Shown one piece after another: positions 22,700 to 36,298 of a stretch of 64,000 nucleotides of DNA. The translations under genes and the position numbers were made by a program. The notes beneath the pieces are model-generated. The model did no database searches. It was not told where the DNA came from and saw only the letters and a list, made by a program, of their open reading frames with translations. Positions within the stretch are counted from its first letter, which is position 1. The number at the start of each line of letters is the position of its first letter. The stretch comes from Larix kaempferi. Taxonomy: Eukaryota > Streptophyta > Pinopsida > Pinales > Pinaceae. The stretch spans positions 8,804,001 through 8,868,000 of the forward strand of contig BSBM01000252.1 in the NCBI GenBank assembly GCA_027924585.1. Direction: 5' to 3'.

Positions 22700-25600
22700 A
22701 GAAGTTGTTGAGTGTTTTTAGACTTGTCCATTTATAAGCTATTCTTACGAGCTCAATTTCTATTCTTGAATGTTTTACGATTCAAACCTTTTCATCTAAG
22801 AAGTGTTGTTCACTTTTTTAAAATTTAGTTTTCAAAATAAATGATTGTTTTGAATAGATTAAAAAACTATTATATCGTTCTTTAAAACATTCCAAGTGAC
22901 TAATATAAGGCTTATCCTATTTACATGTATGATGTATGAAAATAAAGTTTCACACAACCAAATACATAATTTATCTCTTTTCACGGTAATATTTGAAATT
23001 CATTTAGATTTATGATGTATGAAAATAAAGTTTCACACAATCATTACATAATATTTGAAATTCTTATATACTGATTAATTTATATTCTTATATGTTAAAT
23101 GTAGATATCCTTTTCATTTCTAAATATGATAACTACACATATTTTTATCTTTATTGAAGTTACATGTTTAATTAAAAATAATAATACCAAAAAAAGTTGA
23201 ATATATATTTGTCATGATATATAGTACACTTAAAAATGTAGTATTTTAGTTGGTAGAAAAAGATGAAGCTAATACAAAATATAGTGAAATTGATGGAATT
23301 TAATAATTTCAAGTCAAACAAGTGTAAATGAAATATATCGACATACACCAAAAAAACTTCTCCCATTCAATAATATTTATGTAGACCTATTGTAATTTGT
23401 AAAATGTTGAATTGTCCAAATTTAATCTTGAAAACATTAAATTCTCCATATTTAATCCCCAAAACATTAAATTGATCATATTTAATCCTCAAAAAACATA
23501 AAATGCAATAATAAGTTGTAATTCTTACAAATAACATCTTGGTTTGAATGCATTTCTTACTAACGCTTTTGAGTTCCAACTCAATTATAGTGATATTTGA
23601 AAATTCCCTATTGAATTATATCCTAGATGTATAACATATGTAAATGTTAAGTAGTTAGTTGGCTTTAGTGATGTTTTAAGTGTGGATTTCATGTTAAATA
23701 AGTTCATTTTTTAGTTTGTCATTGTCATAATCTTTAATTTGATTAATTTCATTTTAAATAATATAAGAAATAACAAGAAATAAATATATCAACTTGGGTA
23801 GGACCCAAGTCAAAAACTTAATACGTACATACATATAAAGAGATTGACTTGAGAAATAATTCAAATAAAATTTCCAAAATCTTTTGAATGTATGCACTAC
23901 TAGTTTTGTCATAATAGTTTGAATGTATGCATTGAGTATTTTTTCCATAATAGTTTGAATGTATATACTAAATATGATTCTAAAACAAAATCACAAAAGA
24001 ATAAATCTTGGATCTCTCACTCATGCTCCCATACAAAAAATAATAATAATATCTTCACATGTTAAGACCATTAAATAGCCTTATCCTTATGCATTCTTGA
24101 TTGTTTAATGAGAATGACCTTGATTGGTTGAGTGATAAATGTCCAGTTCCCTTATTGTCTTAACTCACCCTCAAGGTATGACAAAGGTACCATGACGTGC
24201 ATCTTCCCTTAAGGAGATTTCTTACTAAACTTATAGAATTATTTAATGCACTTGTTTTAGTCACTCATGTTGTGGTTGTAAGTGAATGCTTATATTAATG
24301 GTTGTTTTAGACTTGTTTTGGCTGCAGAGCTAAGTTTAATGACACATGAGATTCATTTAGATTTGATGTGCATTGGCATAGATGGTGCTTTCAAAGTTAT
24401 TGTTGCCTACAAAGATATTACCAAAATATCCTTATTATGATTCTTTGATTATGGTATTGTCTTTTAATGATTATGGATGAAAATCCAAAAATGACTTCAA
24501 TCAATGGCATATTAATCACATTAATTAGCGAAAATATTTTTCTTAAGGATTCAAATGCATGGTAAAATGTGAAATTCTTTGATGGATTCAATGCACTAAC
24601 CCTATTGCATGAATTGCACACAAATTCTTATAACTTGGTGCTTGATCTCTTCCTTGAATTGAGAATTTGATTGATAACCATCAAGGCTTCTTTGCTTGAC
24701 TTATGTACTTGAAGATGTGAGGATTTCAAAGTGTCCTTATATTTGTTGAATTATGATAGCTTGATTGAAGGTTCTTCTTGCTTATCTATGAAAGAGCTTT
24801 GAATGTTTTATAATGGTAACATGTATATGGCGTATAGGAATAGTAAGCTTATCATGATTAATGTACATAGACATGCATCATTACCTTACATTTTGACTTA
24901 GTGATGTTACATAAGGTTTTATCTGTATGCTTTGTCACTCATGCTTGACACCCATTGCATTTAGTGATTATTCATTATGACATGGAATAATATTAATTTC
25001 ATAGCATCATATGTCATTGTATTTCATGGAACATCACTTGGTCTGATGTTTAAATAGATTCAATGCATTTTTTCTTTTGTTGGAGCTGGGATAGTCACCT
25101 TGAAGCTAGTTATAGCTAGTTATCTCCTGAGACAATAACAAGAGTATATACTAGAGTCAAGGAAATTAGAATTAAGAAGATCTATGTGGTGAAAGGGCAC
25201 AAAGATGGATTTATTCCATGCATTATTGCTCATGTTAGATATATGGGTGTTTTCCAAGTTAAAATGCATAATGAATATTGTTGGAAATTTCTGGAAATTG
25301 AAACTTTAATGAAAAAAAAGAAATTTCACCTTTTTCCTAAAAGGTTTCTCGAATCTTAGACCTAAAATTTTCATCCTTAGGAATGTTGTAAATTAAAGTA
25401 TAAAACAACAATGAAAAGATCACAATAATTCACTTCAAATAAACCCACACTTTGCAACAATTCAAGGAGAGAAGTTACCAACGAATGAGATAAGTTTCAA
25501 CCCCATCTAGGGAAACTTATTAGCGAATAAATGGATCTATAAATTTACTTTTACAATATTATAAAAACAGTAAACCCATCCCCCTTATTGTCTTTATTAG

Positions 25601-26025
25601 ATGTTAATACAATTAAATTTACCCCTTTACTTATGTCAAATCAACAAGACATAAACAAATACAAATAACAATGTATAAAGAACATATGTAGCTTAAATTC
25701 AAATATGGAAATTGCAAAATAAATGGAAAGCTTGAAACTTCATATATAATTTCTAGGTTAAGTACAAGTACATACCATAGCCTTCTTTCAAGGCTAGTAC
25801 AAAAAATCCAACTATCCAAAAAGACCTATCTAGGGTAAATCATGAACCCATACCTCAACGAAGAAGATAAAAGTGCAAGAATCTCTTCCATGCAACCTCC
25901 AAAGACATCCTCCTCTTCTTTTTATGAATCACCCAATGGTTTAAACCCTAAGTTCCAGTCTCGAACGGATAAGCACTAATCCTAGAACTTCAAGATGCTT
26001 AAAGATGACAAAGAGACCCTAATTC

Positions 26026-26027
<2 letters not shown>
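22700..26027. other. AT-rich noncoding region with small tandem repeats
   Basis: No gene seen. Local repeats: a roughly 90-bp duplication around ATGATGTATGAAAATAAAG (22930 and 23010); three diverged copies of a 33-bp unit with ACATTAAATT and ATATTTAATCC (23394-23494); and three copies of a 40-bp unit with TAGTTTGAATGTATGCA (about 23880-23965). Confidence 0.5.

Positions 26028-26086
<59 letters not shown>
26028..26086. repeat. (GA)n microsatellite
   Basis: An uninterrupted AG dinucleotide run of about 58 bases. Confidence 0.95.
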
Positions 26087-26088
<2 letters not shown>

Positions 26089-26689
26089 AGTACAAGTGAA
26101 TATTCCAAGACAGAGAAGGAAGAGTAATCATCCCAATTTATACTCCATGAGATAAATCCTAGTCACAAGAAAATCCAAAGGACGATTTCCCCTATAGACT
26201 TCATAACTCCATATAGGGTTCATGAGGAAACCCTAGTGAATCCTTCCAAGAAGTTAAGTACCAAGAAAAGGGTACGATATTGATATGAATGGAAATAGTC
26301 TCTCATTGCTATATTTATATGAGAGGTAATGAAGGCCAACAATACAATGTTGGCACAATCCCTTACAAGCAAATTACTTGATTTTTGTAGGCCACACAAG
26401 TGGGGTGTCCACTTTAGAGTACAATTGTAATGCTCCAATGGTGATGTTGTGCACAATACTAACTCAAAGGTGATGCGGCTACCCAAGGAAAGTACACACC
26501 ACTCCATCAGAAGCCTCCATGGATTTCATCGATCCTTATAAATAATGTGTACTAGAGGGGGACAACTACCCCCAATAACACTATTGAAACCCATGCATCC
26601 TTGATCCGTCTCCAGTCCTTTAAGTTAGAAACCAGGTACACCCATCTTAAATGATATGGTGATGCCTTAATTTTCATGAAAGAGATAGA

Positions 26690-26983
26690 GATTGTGGTGG
26701 GGGGAGGTGCAGAGGGAAGAGTGGTGTTGGGGGAGAGAAAGAGATAGAGATCGGGGTGGGGGGAGGGATATGGGTTTAGGGAGGATTATGGAAGTTAGAG
26801 ATAAGGGAGGTATAGGGTGGGGGAAGAGGGGGAAGAGAGAGAGAGAGTTATGGGGTTGGGGGAGAGAGAGAAGAGAGGGAGTGTTATGGGGTTGGGGGAG
26901 AGAGAGAGGGCTGGGAGTTAGGTGTAGGTGGAGGGGTAGGGAAAAGAGAGATCAAGAGAAGAGGTTAGTAAGCGTTAGGTGGG

Positions 26984-27029
<46 letters not shown>

Positions 27030-27138
27030 AAGGAGGAGGAGGCAGAAGAGGGGGTGTTAGAGGTAGGAGGAGGAGGAGTAGGGGGGTGAGAGAGTGATGG
27101 AGGGGATTAGTAAGGGTTAGGGGTGTGCGTGTGCGTGA

Positions 27139-27198
<60 letters not shown>

Positions 27199-27230
27199 TG
27201 GGGGTTAGGGGTAGGTGGAGGAGTAGAGGG

Positions 27231-27265
<35 letters not shown>

Positions 27266-27447
27266 GAGGAGGAGGAGTAGGAGGAGGAGGGGGATAGAGG
27301 GGATAGAGGTAGCGAGAGGTGTAAGGGGTAAGAGTGGGAGAGAAGAGGGGTGTTATGGGATTGGGAGAGATCTAGAGAGGGTTAGGAGTTATGGGTAGGT
27401 AGATGAGAGAGAGAGATCTAGAGAGGGTTAGGAGTTATGGGTAGGTA

Positions 27448-27492
<45 letters not shown>

Positions 27493-27832
27493 GAGGAGGA
27501 TAAGTGTGGGACTTGTCTTGGTGATGATAACAAATGTGAACATTAAAAATATTTTGATGGCTAGGTATATAGAATGAACATATTTCATGAAGAAATCAAA
27601 TATAAATTGGTGTGTTAGACTTGGCTTGGTGATGATTTAACATGAAAAATATTTGCATGGCTAGGTATATAGAATGACACTAAAGATTAGTAAGGGTTAG
27701 GGGGAAGGGGGTAAATAGAGAAAGAGAGGAGTGGGGGAGAGAGAGGGGGGGGGGGGGTTGTTAGGGTTTTGGGGAGGAGTAGGGAGATTAGAGAGAAATG
27801 AGGGTATAGGAAAGGAGTGTGGGCGTTTGGGT

Positions 27833-27872
<40 letters not shown>

Positions 27873-28110
27873 TGTTAGGGGCTTGGGGGGAGAGACAGGG
27901 GTAGGTGGAGGGTGTGGGTGATTAGGGGTAGGGGGTGTTAGGGAGTTAGAGAGGGGGTGTTAGGTGTTGGGGGGCATATTATGAGGTTGAGGGATGTTAG
28001 TGATTTGGAGAGTGTCGTGTGGGTGATTAGGGGTAGGGGGTGTTAGGTATTTTGAGAGGGGGTATTAAGGGGTGGGGGGGGTTTTATCTAGTTGGAGAGG
28101 GGGTGTTAGG
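26690..28110. repeat. 1.4-kb purine-rich (GA/GGGGT) tract
   Basis: The plus strand is almost entirely G, A and some T, with long GA runs (about 26987-27026, 27138-27196, 27450-27488, 27834-27868) and many GGGTTAGGG-like words. The spacer 27500-27690 is ordinary sequence holding a diverged duplication (GGCTAGGTATATAGAATGA at about 27559 and 27658). The segment 27399-27451 repeats 27365-27412 almost exactly. Open frames here are low-complexity Arg/Glu artefacts. Confidence 0.85.
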
Positions 28111-30642
28111 GGTCAGATTTATGGAATAAAATATTATTTACAAAACGCATGCATGTTTTGGTTCTCTAAAATGCGCACGCATTTTGGTCTCCTAGCCTTC
28201 GTGGAATCCCACTTCTCTGCCTCGGTATTTCCCATTCCTATGTTTAATAAATGCGTACGCGTTGTTGAATTATACAACAAGAACATGTTTTGAAAAACAT
28301 CATTTTCATCTAAAAGGTCCCCTATCTTTGTGCGAGGACCCCTCTATATTTAAAGGTAAACATGATAATGATCTTTGTGGATATCATAACCAGGATTGGA
28401 TGTATCATAACCAAGTCTAATATAGATAATAGTGAGTGACACTTGTGTAGTGGAATTGGATTCATGTCAACAGATGTTAGAATGGGTATATATAATTGCA
28501 AGGTCTTGGTGAACATTAAAAACAAAGCCCTGGCATTGTCACATCTTTGGTATGCCACATATGAGACTCAAAGTTGATGCCTGATGGAAATTGTTGGGTG
28601 TAAAATAAGGGATGTCACTCACTTGTGCTAGCCAAGAATATTTGAGTAGGTTTGCTAAATTAAGAATGAACATAACCTATTCTTGGTTGAGACTAGATGG
28701 AAAGATCCAATTTATTGTTAAGAGTATAAAAATAAGGGAGGGGAAATGGTCTTGTTAAATCTATTATTGATGATCATAAACATTTTGAAACTATTACCAA
28801 TGATTAGATTGCAATTGATCTCAAGGATCATGTCATCTAGCCTGTTGTTTCTTCTCAATATCTACATGAAAATACAATATTGCATCTAAGCCCGAGACCT
28901 CACTTATTTTCAATTGGGGGACTATGCTCTTTATTTATTTTCCAAGGTACTAATTGAATTTCATTTATTAACGAAGATAAGTGTTTGTGCATCACAATAC
29001 ATTCCACCATGCCATAATACAATGGTATCTTGGAATCTTGAATGACCCTGAGTTTCCATTTGTTATATATGCAACTATGAATGTTATCTTTCCAGCCTCC
29101 GATTTTCATATTATAAGCCCATTTGGATTCCCATCATTTCAATCGTAACCTATGGAAATTGAGGGTGATTTTCCCAACCAATTATGAATATCGACATAGT
29201 GGTTGCCTATGCGATATTGGTTATCTTTGCATGTAAGATGCTTGTGTACCAGTAGCTGAAAAGATGAAGGAAGGAAGGATGCAAATGCTATTATTTTACT
29301 ATTTATCTATTTCTAAATCTCATCTTCAAAGGATGCAAACTTGTTATCAAGCATTACCTCTGACTCTATTTAAAGTTTGGCTTCTCTTTCTTTTTGATGG
29401 TTCTCTTACAATTCTATAAATTCACAAAAATTGCTCACGATTCTATATATTCACAAAAGTTATCTAGGGTTACATTTCGGGTTACATTGCTAGGTATCCC
29501 CTTCACATATTTTGGTAAATGTAATGATTTGTTCATATTGGAATAAATAAATAGAAATAAAATAAACTATAAACCAAATTGGGAGAAGGAAATGATGCAC
29601 TTAATTAGGTCAAGCTCATCTAATAGGGTTTCAAAGGTATATCAAGAAAATTCTCATATTATAGTGAAAATTCCAAGATCGTAAAAATTCCCAATGAATA
29701 CCCCACTGAAATGTTGATGATAATGCCTTGGTGAAATTGCCTAATAAAAATGCCTCATTAAGTAACTTTGAAATAAATAAAATAATAAAAAATAAATTAC
29801 AACCAACATTGACAGAAGGAACTAGGTCATGCTCATGGATTAATGCGTCAATACTCACAAATGAGTAGCATGTCTTACTAATTTAATGGTTTCCACTTTT
29901 TTCACAAATAATGATACATCTTACTATTTCACTTGGCACTATATAATTTTTACAAGTCTCCCTAAAAATACCTATTACTAAATGGGATACACTTAACAAT
30001 TCTATGTTTTGAAATTACTTCTATGACATAAATGCATTTATATTAAATTATCAATTTTCCACAGTTTTAATAATAATAAATATTTTTTATTATATAATTT
30101 GAATAATTTTTTATATAATAATTCACTATACAAAATCATGTTTAAATTAAAAAAAATTATCATTTATAATTTTTATATTTTACCATGAAGAAATTAATAA
30201 CTATAATATTGAAAATAAAATTTATAATAGTTATAGTTGCGAATATCAAAGTTAACATTTCATTTCATCAATAATCACAATTTATGAGTGATTATTAGTT
30301 TTTCATGTTTTCTCCTAAATCTTGTTTAGAAAATAGTTCCTTTATTGTTATATAACTTTTTAGATAATTTATATTATTAATTTATTACATTGTTTGAAAT
30401 GTTAATTTTATATTAACTTATATTGAACAACTGATTTTAGATTTTATTTCATTAATATTTATAATACAAAACTTTAAATAAAAATCACTAGTAAATATTA
30501 ATTTAAAATTTTAAATAAAAATCACCAAATAAACTCACTTGAATTATGATTTATAAAACATTAATTGCATTTATTTGAAATATTGGCCATGGCTTAATTC
30601 AAAAATAAATCTGAATCTGTTAACTCAAATAAATATTGAGAC
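28111..30642. other. Unassigned AT-rich region
   Basis: No gene recognised. Short frames at 28322-28558 and 28900-29109 (minus) look like scraps of old coding sequence but match nothing I know. 29900-30640 is very AT-rich. Confidence 0.4.
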
Positions 30643-30698
30643 TTCCTAATTCTTGTATTGCGATATTCATTTCCTAATTCTTGTATTGCGATATTCAT
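30643..30698. repeat. Perfect 28-bp tandem duplication
   Basis: TTCCTAATTCTTGTATTGCG followed by ATATTCAT occurs twice without a gap. Confidence 0.9.
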
Positions 30699-30839
30699 TT
30701 AAGGGCATTTAAAATTTGATGGAGAGAAATGTTTAAAAAACCATGTCATTTGCTAAAAATTTAACCTAAGACTATCAGCCTTATAACCATTTTAGTTTGA
30801 TAGATCGCAAAATTTATCATTTCATATAAAATTATGAAA

Positions 30840-31290
30840 AATTAGAAAATTATAATGTTATTTTAAACCACTTGGGCTGCCCTGACTGCCCAAGTCTCCT
30901 TTCCCTTCAGACCAGCATCATCATAAAAAAGAACATCATCATATACCCATCGATTATATATCTTCACAAAATTTGTAATAACATGCCAAACCTGTTTAAT
31001 AAACACGCACGATCCAAATAGATGAGAGTTTGTTTCTTCATGATCACAAAATAGATAACATCTTCCAACACCTCTAGTCTCTTCTTCTATAATCTATCCC
31101 AGGTTGGTAGACGATTCTGAATAATGAGCCACATTAGCTAAACACTTTTCATTGGCGCCTTAATTTTTTCATAATAATCGCCACCACTAGTCCATAGATC
31201 AAAGCTGAGCTTCTTGAATTGATTCATATCGTCTAGTTACACTATATTCTTTGCCTTCTGCATTCCAGCCTCATGCTAAAGTATCCTCAT
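30840..31290 (-). pseudogene. LINE ORF2 fragment: zinc-binding (zf-RVT) region
   Basis: Minus-strand frames give MWLIIQNRLPTWDRL then further residues like VIYFVIMKKQTLIYL, the decayed form of the zf-RVT domain (W....RLPT.DRL ... C..C...E...HLF..C) that follows the reverse transcriptase in plant L1-type LINEs. Stops and frame changes are frequent. It probably belongs with the RT piece at 33400-34640, separated by about 2.1 kb of other DNA. Confidence 0.6.
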
Positions 31291-31299
31291 TGGTTTGTC

Positions 31300-33390
31300 T
31301 TATATGGGCCCTTTGCCGCTTGATACACCCGGGGCAAAAATCTTCAAGCCACTTGGTGTGTCTTTGGGGACAAGTCTCGAGTCAAGCACTGTCACTTGAT
31401 CTTGACTCCTCCGTTTATGCAAACTCTTAACAAAGCCAAGGGGAGTAGATCTTAAGAAAGTTATTAAGGCTTTTACTTCTTAGAGGTTAGAATGGAAGTA
31501 AGTTGTTTGAGTATTTTGAAGAAAAAATGCGAAAACAAGATAATTGCAAAATAAATAAATTAAATCAACAACATAGCATATACAGATGTAACATCAACAC
31601 ATGAAGATAAAATCAACAACAATAAACTGATACTAAGCAAAAGAAATGTATTGTTGCAATTTGGATATTAGTGCTAGTGGAGTCAAAATAAATGTTGTTG
31701 CAATTGTATCTTGGTCACTTTTAAATTATTATGATGAGTTGATTAAGGGAAAGAGAATTCCAAATATACAAACAGGTGCAAGGAATATGCTTGGATTCAC
31801 CAAATGTGGCTCTGCATAAGAAAATGTGGGCTACATCGGAGTCGCGAGGGAATATCGAACACTACACCAGTCAAGGGTGCAACCTCACGGTACCCTGCGG
31901 TCACTATCTAGTTGTTTCCACTTTCTTTGAAGAATTTGCCCGCAAGTAATGAAATTGTGACACCGGATTTTTGTCCTTTAAGGGGATTAGTTTTAGTTAG
32001 GTGTGTTGTTTATTAAATGTGGAAGATTATTGAGTGCAAGACCCCATTTTTTATTGTTCCAAAAATCCGACCAGTCGATGGACAAGAGCATACTTTGGGA
32101 TAATGCAAATGTTAATTCTGATTTTGAAAGCAAATAATATTGTAAGTGCAAAATAAAGTAAATGAACTTGAAAAATATTGTGCTAATTACAAATGACTAT
32201 GTGTCAACTTTCTGATCATCCCCCACTAATCGAAAAAGCCTTTGGGTGGTGGCGAGAGCATATTTCGTGGCAATGAGTCATGTTCATTTATTTACTTGCA
32301 AAAAAAAAATGATATGAACTTTCACAAATTGAAACTTAAATTAAAATATTCTTGCAAACAAAAAAAAACTAAACTAAACTACAAAAAAGGAAAATCTAAT
32401 CTAAAGGTTAGTATCGACAAATGAAAGCACACCAAAAGGAGGCGATACATGCTTCCCCAATGGGAAAGAGGGTATGGGCACTGTGTAGCTCACTTGCTTA
32501 TTTTATTACTAATATTACAATGATTAAAAGAGCAGCCCCTTTGATCCTTTATAAAATAGAATCGAGGGTTACAAAAGAAAGAGGAAAAAAGGCCCTTTGA
32601 GGAAAGGGGTTTTGGAGGTGCTTTGGAAGGCTCAAATCTTGAAATTTTCGCCAGCACTCCTACTTGACCTGGGACTTGTCTATAAATGTCAAAAAGACAA
32701 CAAGCTAAAGTTGTTAGAATGTTAGTGACTTAAACAAAACAAAAAATGAAAAAAAGGTCCTACTTAGTACTTGGAAATTTTTTGGAAAAATTGTAATAAC
32801 AAGCACTAAATTATACAAGATCTAGGCTCATGATATAAACTTTGAAATACAATGATATTATCTATGAAATGCAACCTTTTAAATCTAACTAAACCTCTGA
32901 CAAGTATGATTTTAAAGATGCAACCTCAAAACTGATCTATATTTGCTATGAAAAAGTAACCGGAAAGAGAGATTGATTTTTTTAGAGAAATAAGATAGAA
33001 GAGCCAAAATTGGAAATAAGAAGAAAGTTTGATGAAACTTGCTTTGGTGAAACTTTGAGGGACTTTATCCTTGATGTTTCTTGAAGAGGAAGATGATTCA
33101 AACAAGAACCAATCCTTCTGCAAGCTTGGCAACTTGAAACTTGACAAAATCTTGCACACAAATTGATTAAACCAAAGAGGGTGATGCCAAAAAGCGTCAC
33201 ATAATTGACGCAAGGAAAAAACACTCTAGGGTGATTAGTTTGATGACAAAGTCCCAATAAGGCCAATCCTTTTCACATAAGGTCATCATGCTATATCATT
33301 TATTACAATTCCCCCAAGGGGGTGTGAAAATGCGAAAAAACATAAAAAAAAGTGCCAGAATGGCTTGCATGGACTTCTGATCTTGAATTA
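31300..33390. other. Unassigned DNA between two LINE pieces, possible insertion
   Basis: Nothing coding is recognised. It lies between the RT and zf-RVT parts of what looks like one minus-strand LINE, so it may be an inserted element. I could not find matching terminal repeats or a target duplication by eye. Confidence 0.35.
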
Positions 33391-33399
33391 TGAACAAAT

Positions 33400-34640
33400 G
33401 GATTGTTCATTCTTTACAGGCTCACTTGAAATCTAACCAACTACAACTTAGTAGGAAACAATCCCAACATAGTTCTGCAACAAATCGATCCTATAAAACA
33501 TCATTGTTTCTATCCAAATCGATTTTCTTGGCATTCATCCATTCTTGAGCCCATAAGGATGTCCTAACAAGATTACAAATTTTATCAAGTGTGCATAGAT
33601 TGCTGTCATTTAGATGCTGGATTATACCTGGAGTAAGAAAGACATCATTGTTACAACTAAGATCGCGCCAACTCCAACTCTTACCTATGTTCGCTTTCTA
33701 GTGCACTAGGCCAAATGATCACCATCAACAGAAAACACTATTGTAATAGCCCACCAATGATTCAAGACATTTGAAACCAGTTTTTGATTACTTCTTATCT
33801 AGTCAATAATACTATTCAGCTTGATGTACTTATGAGTAATAATCGCGCCCCATAGGCTTTCAGTCGAAAAGAGCTACCATAAATATTTTGCAGCTAAAGA
33901 CTTCCCAAATAACAAGAGGTTCTTAATACCCCACCCTCCAAATTTCTTTAGACGAGTTAGTAGCTCCCACCTCACCCAGTGACAACTTTTATAATCTAAA
34001 CTCCCTTTCCAAAGATAATTTGCACATATTTTTTGGATCTTCGCTAATATTGCTTTTGGAATTAATGTTAGAAAAGACCACTGCATCGGGATAGCCTCGA
34101 TGACCGATTTAATTAGAACCAGTTGACTACCTTTGGAGATCCATCGATTACACAACAAGTTTACTATGTTCTCAATTTTAGATGAGAGCCAGTACCAGTC
34201 CATCTTTAGATAGGAGTTGGGCTCTAATAAAATACCCAAGTATTTGAAACCACTTCTGATCTAGTCTTGTTCTGGGATATTAAGTGTACACTTCATGTAT
34301 ATTTTAACTTCATTTGGGAGGTCAAAAGAGAAAATAACAGATTTCTCTATATTTACAAACATACCTATAGTTGATGAAAAAATATCCAGAATAATCTCGA
34401 TGACATTTATTTCTTGTACTAAACCAAAACAAAAAATTAAGATATCATCTACCAACAACAAATGTGTCACCATGACTTGATCTACCACATGAATACCTTG
34501 GATCTGACCTTGATGTCTGACTATCTGCAAAGCTCAGCTTTGCCCTTTTGCAATAAGTAGAAATAAGTGGGGCGGAGGGGATCACCTTGGCACGACCCTC
34601 TTCCATCAATGGGATGATAACATGCATGTTTGGCAAGTGA
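33400..34640 (-). pseudogene. LINE ORF2 fragment: reverse transcriptase C-terminal part
   Basis: From 34640 downward on the minus strand: a shifted QGDPLRP motif, THLLLVDDILIF (the RT active-site box, here LVDD), SSTIGMFVNIEKS, then WYWLSSKIENIV..WISKGSQLVLIKSVIEAIPMQW and LTRLKKFGGWGIKN, the standard thumb and connector of plant L1 ORF2. Toward 33640 the frame gives GKSWSWRDL, another known connector piece. The N-terminal RT and the endonuclease are absent, and several frameshifts are present. Confidence 0.8.
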
Positions 34641-34757
34641 GTTGTGATGGTATATATCTTGACATTTCATATGAATATTTGATATATATATATATCAAAA
34701 ACAATTTACATGTGATAACTGGTAGTTTAGACATAGATCACAGGCAGTTCCTAGCAC

Positions 34758-34797
34758 TTAACTTGTAGTCTATTGGTGTTCACTGGTCACAAATTAA
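34758..34797. repeat. Diverged copy of the 13.4-kb hairpin
   Basis: TTAACTTGTA ... CACAAATTAA with the same inner sequence (TTGGTGTTCACTGG) as 13433-13472. One arm base has changed on each side. Confidence 0.6.
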
Positions 34798-35389
34798 GTG
34801 GTTGTGCTAGTATTAAATAAAATGATCTATTGATGACAGTGGCAAAGCTCTTTTGACCAATATCTTGTTTTAGATCTTTGATAATATATGTTGTAATAAC
34901 TAATTCTATATTACATTGCATATACAAAATTTATGAATTTGTGTTAGCGAGCTTTCAAAGAGTAGCAGTTGGGGTTTTCCCTTTGTTGCTTGCTACCACT
35001 TCCATGGTCCCTTTGAGCTCACTTCACCCCGCCTTCTGCTCTCCTTTGTAGAGCCAGTCTACTTCTATGTACGAATCTTCGTGGCTAGTTTAGCCAATTA
35101 TGGTGGTGACTCCCTTTCCAATAGTGATAACGGTGGCTACGGATCCTTGTTTTCCTTTTCTCCACTTGTAGCATAGGCTCCACCACTCCTTGTTTTCCTT
35201 CTCTCTTCCCCATGTAGCAGGGCCCCTTGACGTGTCTATAGGTCTTGGTCTCTCTTTTTGAGATGTGGTGATAATAGGGGACTTCGTTGAAATTCAGACA
35301 TCATAGGATCCATGTGCTCAATTAATCCTAGACACTTTCCATAGCAGTTGCCGAGGATGATGCAGATCACTAGGATTTTTACATAGATA

Positions 35390-35990
35390 ACGAGCTTATA
35401 AATATATTTAATGGCCTTTGGTACAAACTAGTAGACCTCCATTGGCGGATATCGTGTCACTGGAAACTAGAAATTAACAAATAAGTTTACATTCACCCTT
35501 GTGCAAAAGCCTTCTTCATTGTGGAGATTGACATAACAAAGGATAAAGAGCCGAGTCTTAACTCTGAATCTTGGTTTTGGGAAAATCTTGTCTTTGCATG
35601 AAGCCATGGTTTCCAGCCTTGGATCCATTTTCAGATTCCCTTTGCATGAGTCTCCTCTAGCTTAGAATTTCAACTTTGTCCCCGTGCTTATGGGTTTATG
35701 AGTCGCTTGTGACATTCAAGAATGTGTTAGGGAGATTTCATTTTAGAAGCTAGGAGATATAATACCATTGTACTATTACATATGCTCGCATTTGTGTATG
35801 CATGGACTTCATTGAAGGCTTTCCATTTGAGATCAAGCTAGTTTCCAAATAATATACTTGGACCCAAAAGTTGGATTATGAACAAGTTATTTCGATGATG
35901 AAATAAATCTCAATGTAAACCCACTTGATGGGATAGAACAATGAAAAATGTCATCTAATTAGTAAGGACCCTTTAATGCACAATAAACCC
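35390..35990 (+). pseudogene. LINE ORF1 (DUF4283-type) fragment
   Basis: Plus-strand frames give HPCAKAFFIVEIDITKDKE, LNSESWFWENLV, then after a shift LCMKPWFPALDPFSD, and later YARICVCMDFIEGFPFEIKL and TWTQKLDYEQV. This order matches the DUF4283 nucleic-acid-binding domain of plant LINE ORF1 proteins up to the start of the CCHC knuckle, which is not preserved. Stops and frameshifts show it is dead. It has the opposite strand to the RT piece just to its left, so it is a separate insertion. Confidence 0.75.
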
Positions 35991-36221
35991 TTTGCCTCAA
36001 AAAAATTCATTGGTGCCCCCTCTAATAGAGGCACTTGCCCATGCAGACTCGAATATTTCTTCTTAGTGCATATCGCTGGTGCTGCAGTGTCCCCTACGAT
36101 AAGGATGATAGATCCCCTTCTACTAGAAAAACCAAAAGACTTCCCAATTCAGCTCCCAATGTCAAGGGATATTGGCAAATTAGGGAGAGGGAGAAGAATC
36201 AATTCAAGGGATCTTGGGACT

Positions 36222-36298
36222 GTCATCAATCCCTCTAGACAAAGAGAAGAATGAATGAGATCATCAATTCCTCTAGACAAAGAGAAGAATGAATGAGA
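36222..36298. repeat. 39-bp tandem duplication
   Basis: TCATCAATYCCTCTAGACAA followed by AGAGAAGAATGAATGAGA occurs twice, with one base different. Confidence 0.9.

Noticed and set aside
26692-27398. Open frames of 91-122 codons rich in Arg, Glu and Gly
   Set aside because: They are produced by GA repeats; composition is low complexity and no domain is visible.
26690-28110. Interstitial telomere
   Set aside because: GGGTTAGGG-like words are irregular and mixed with GA runs; the plant repeat TTTAGGG is not tandemly arrayed.
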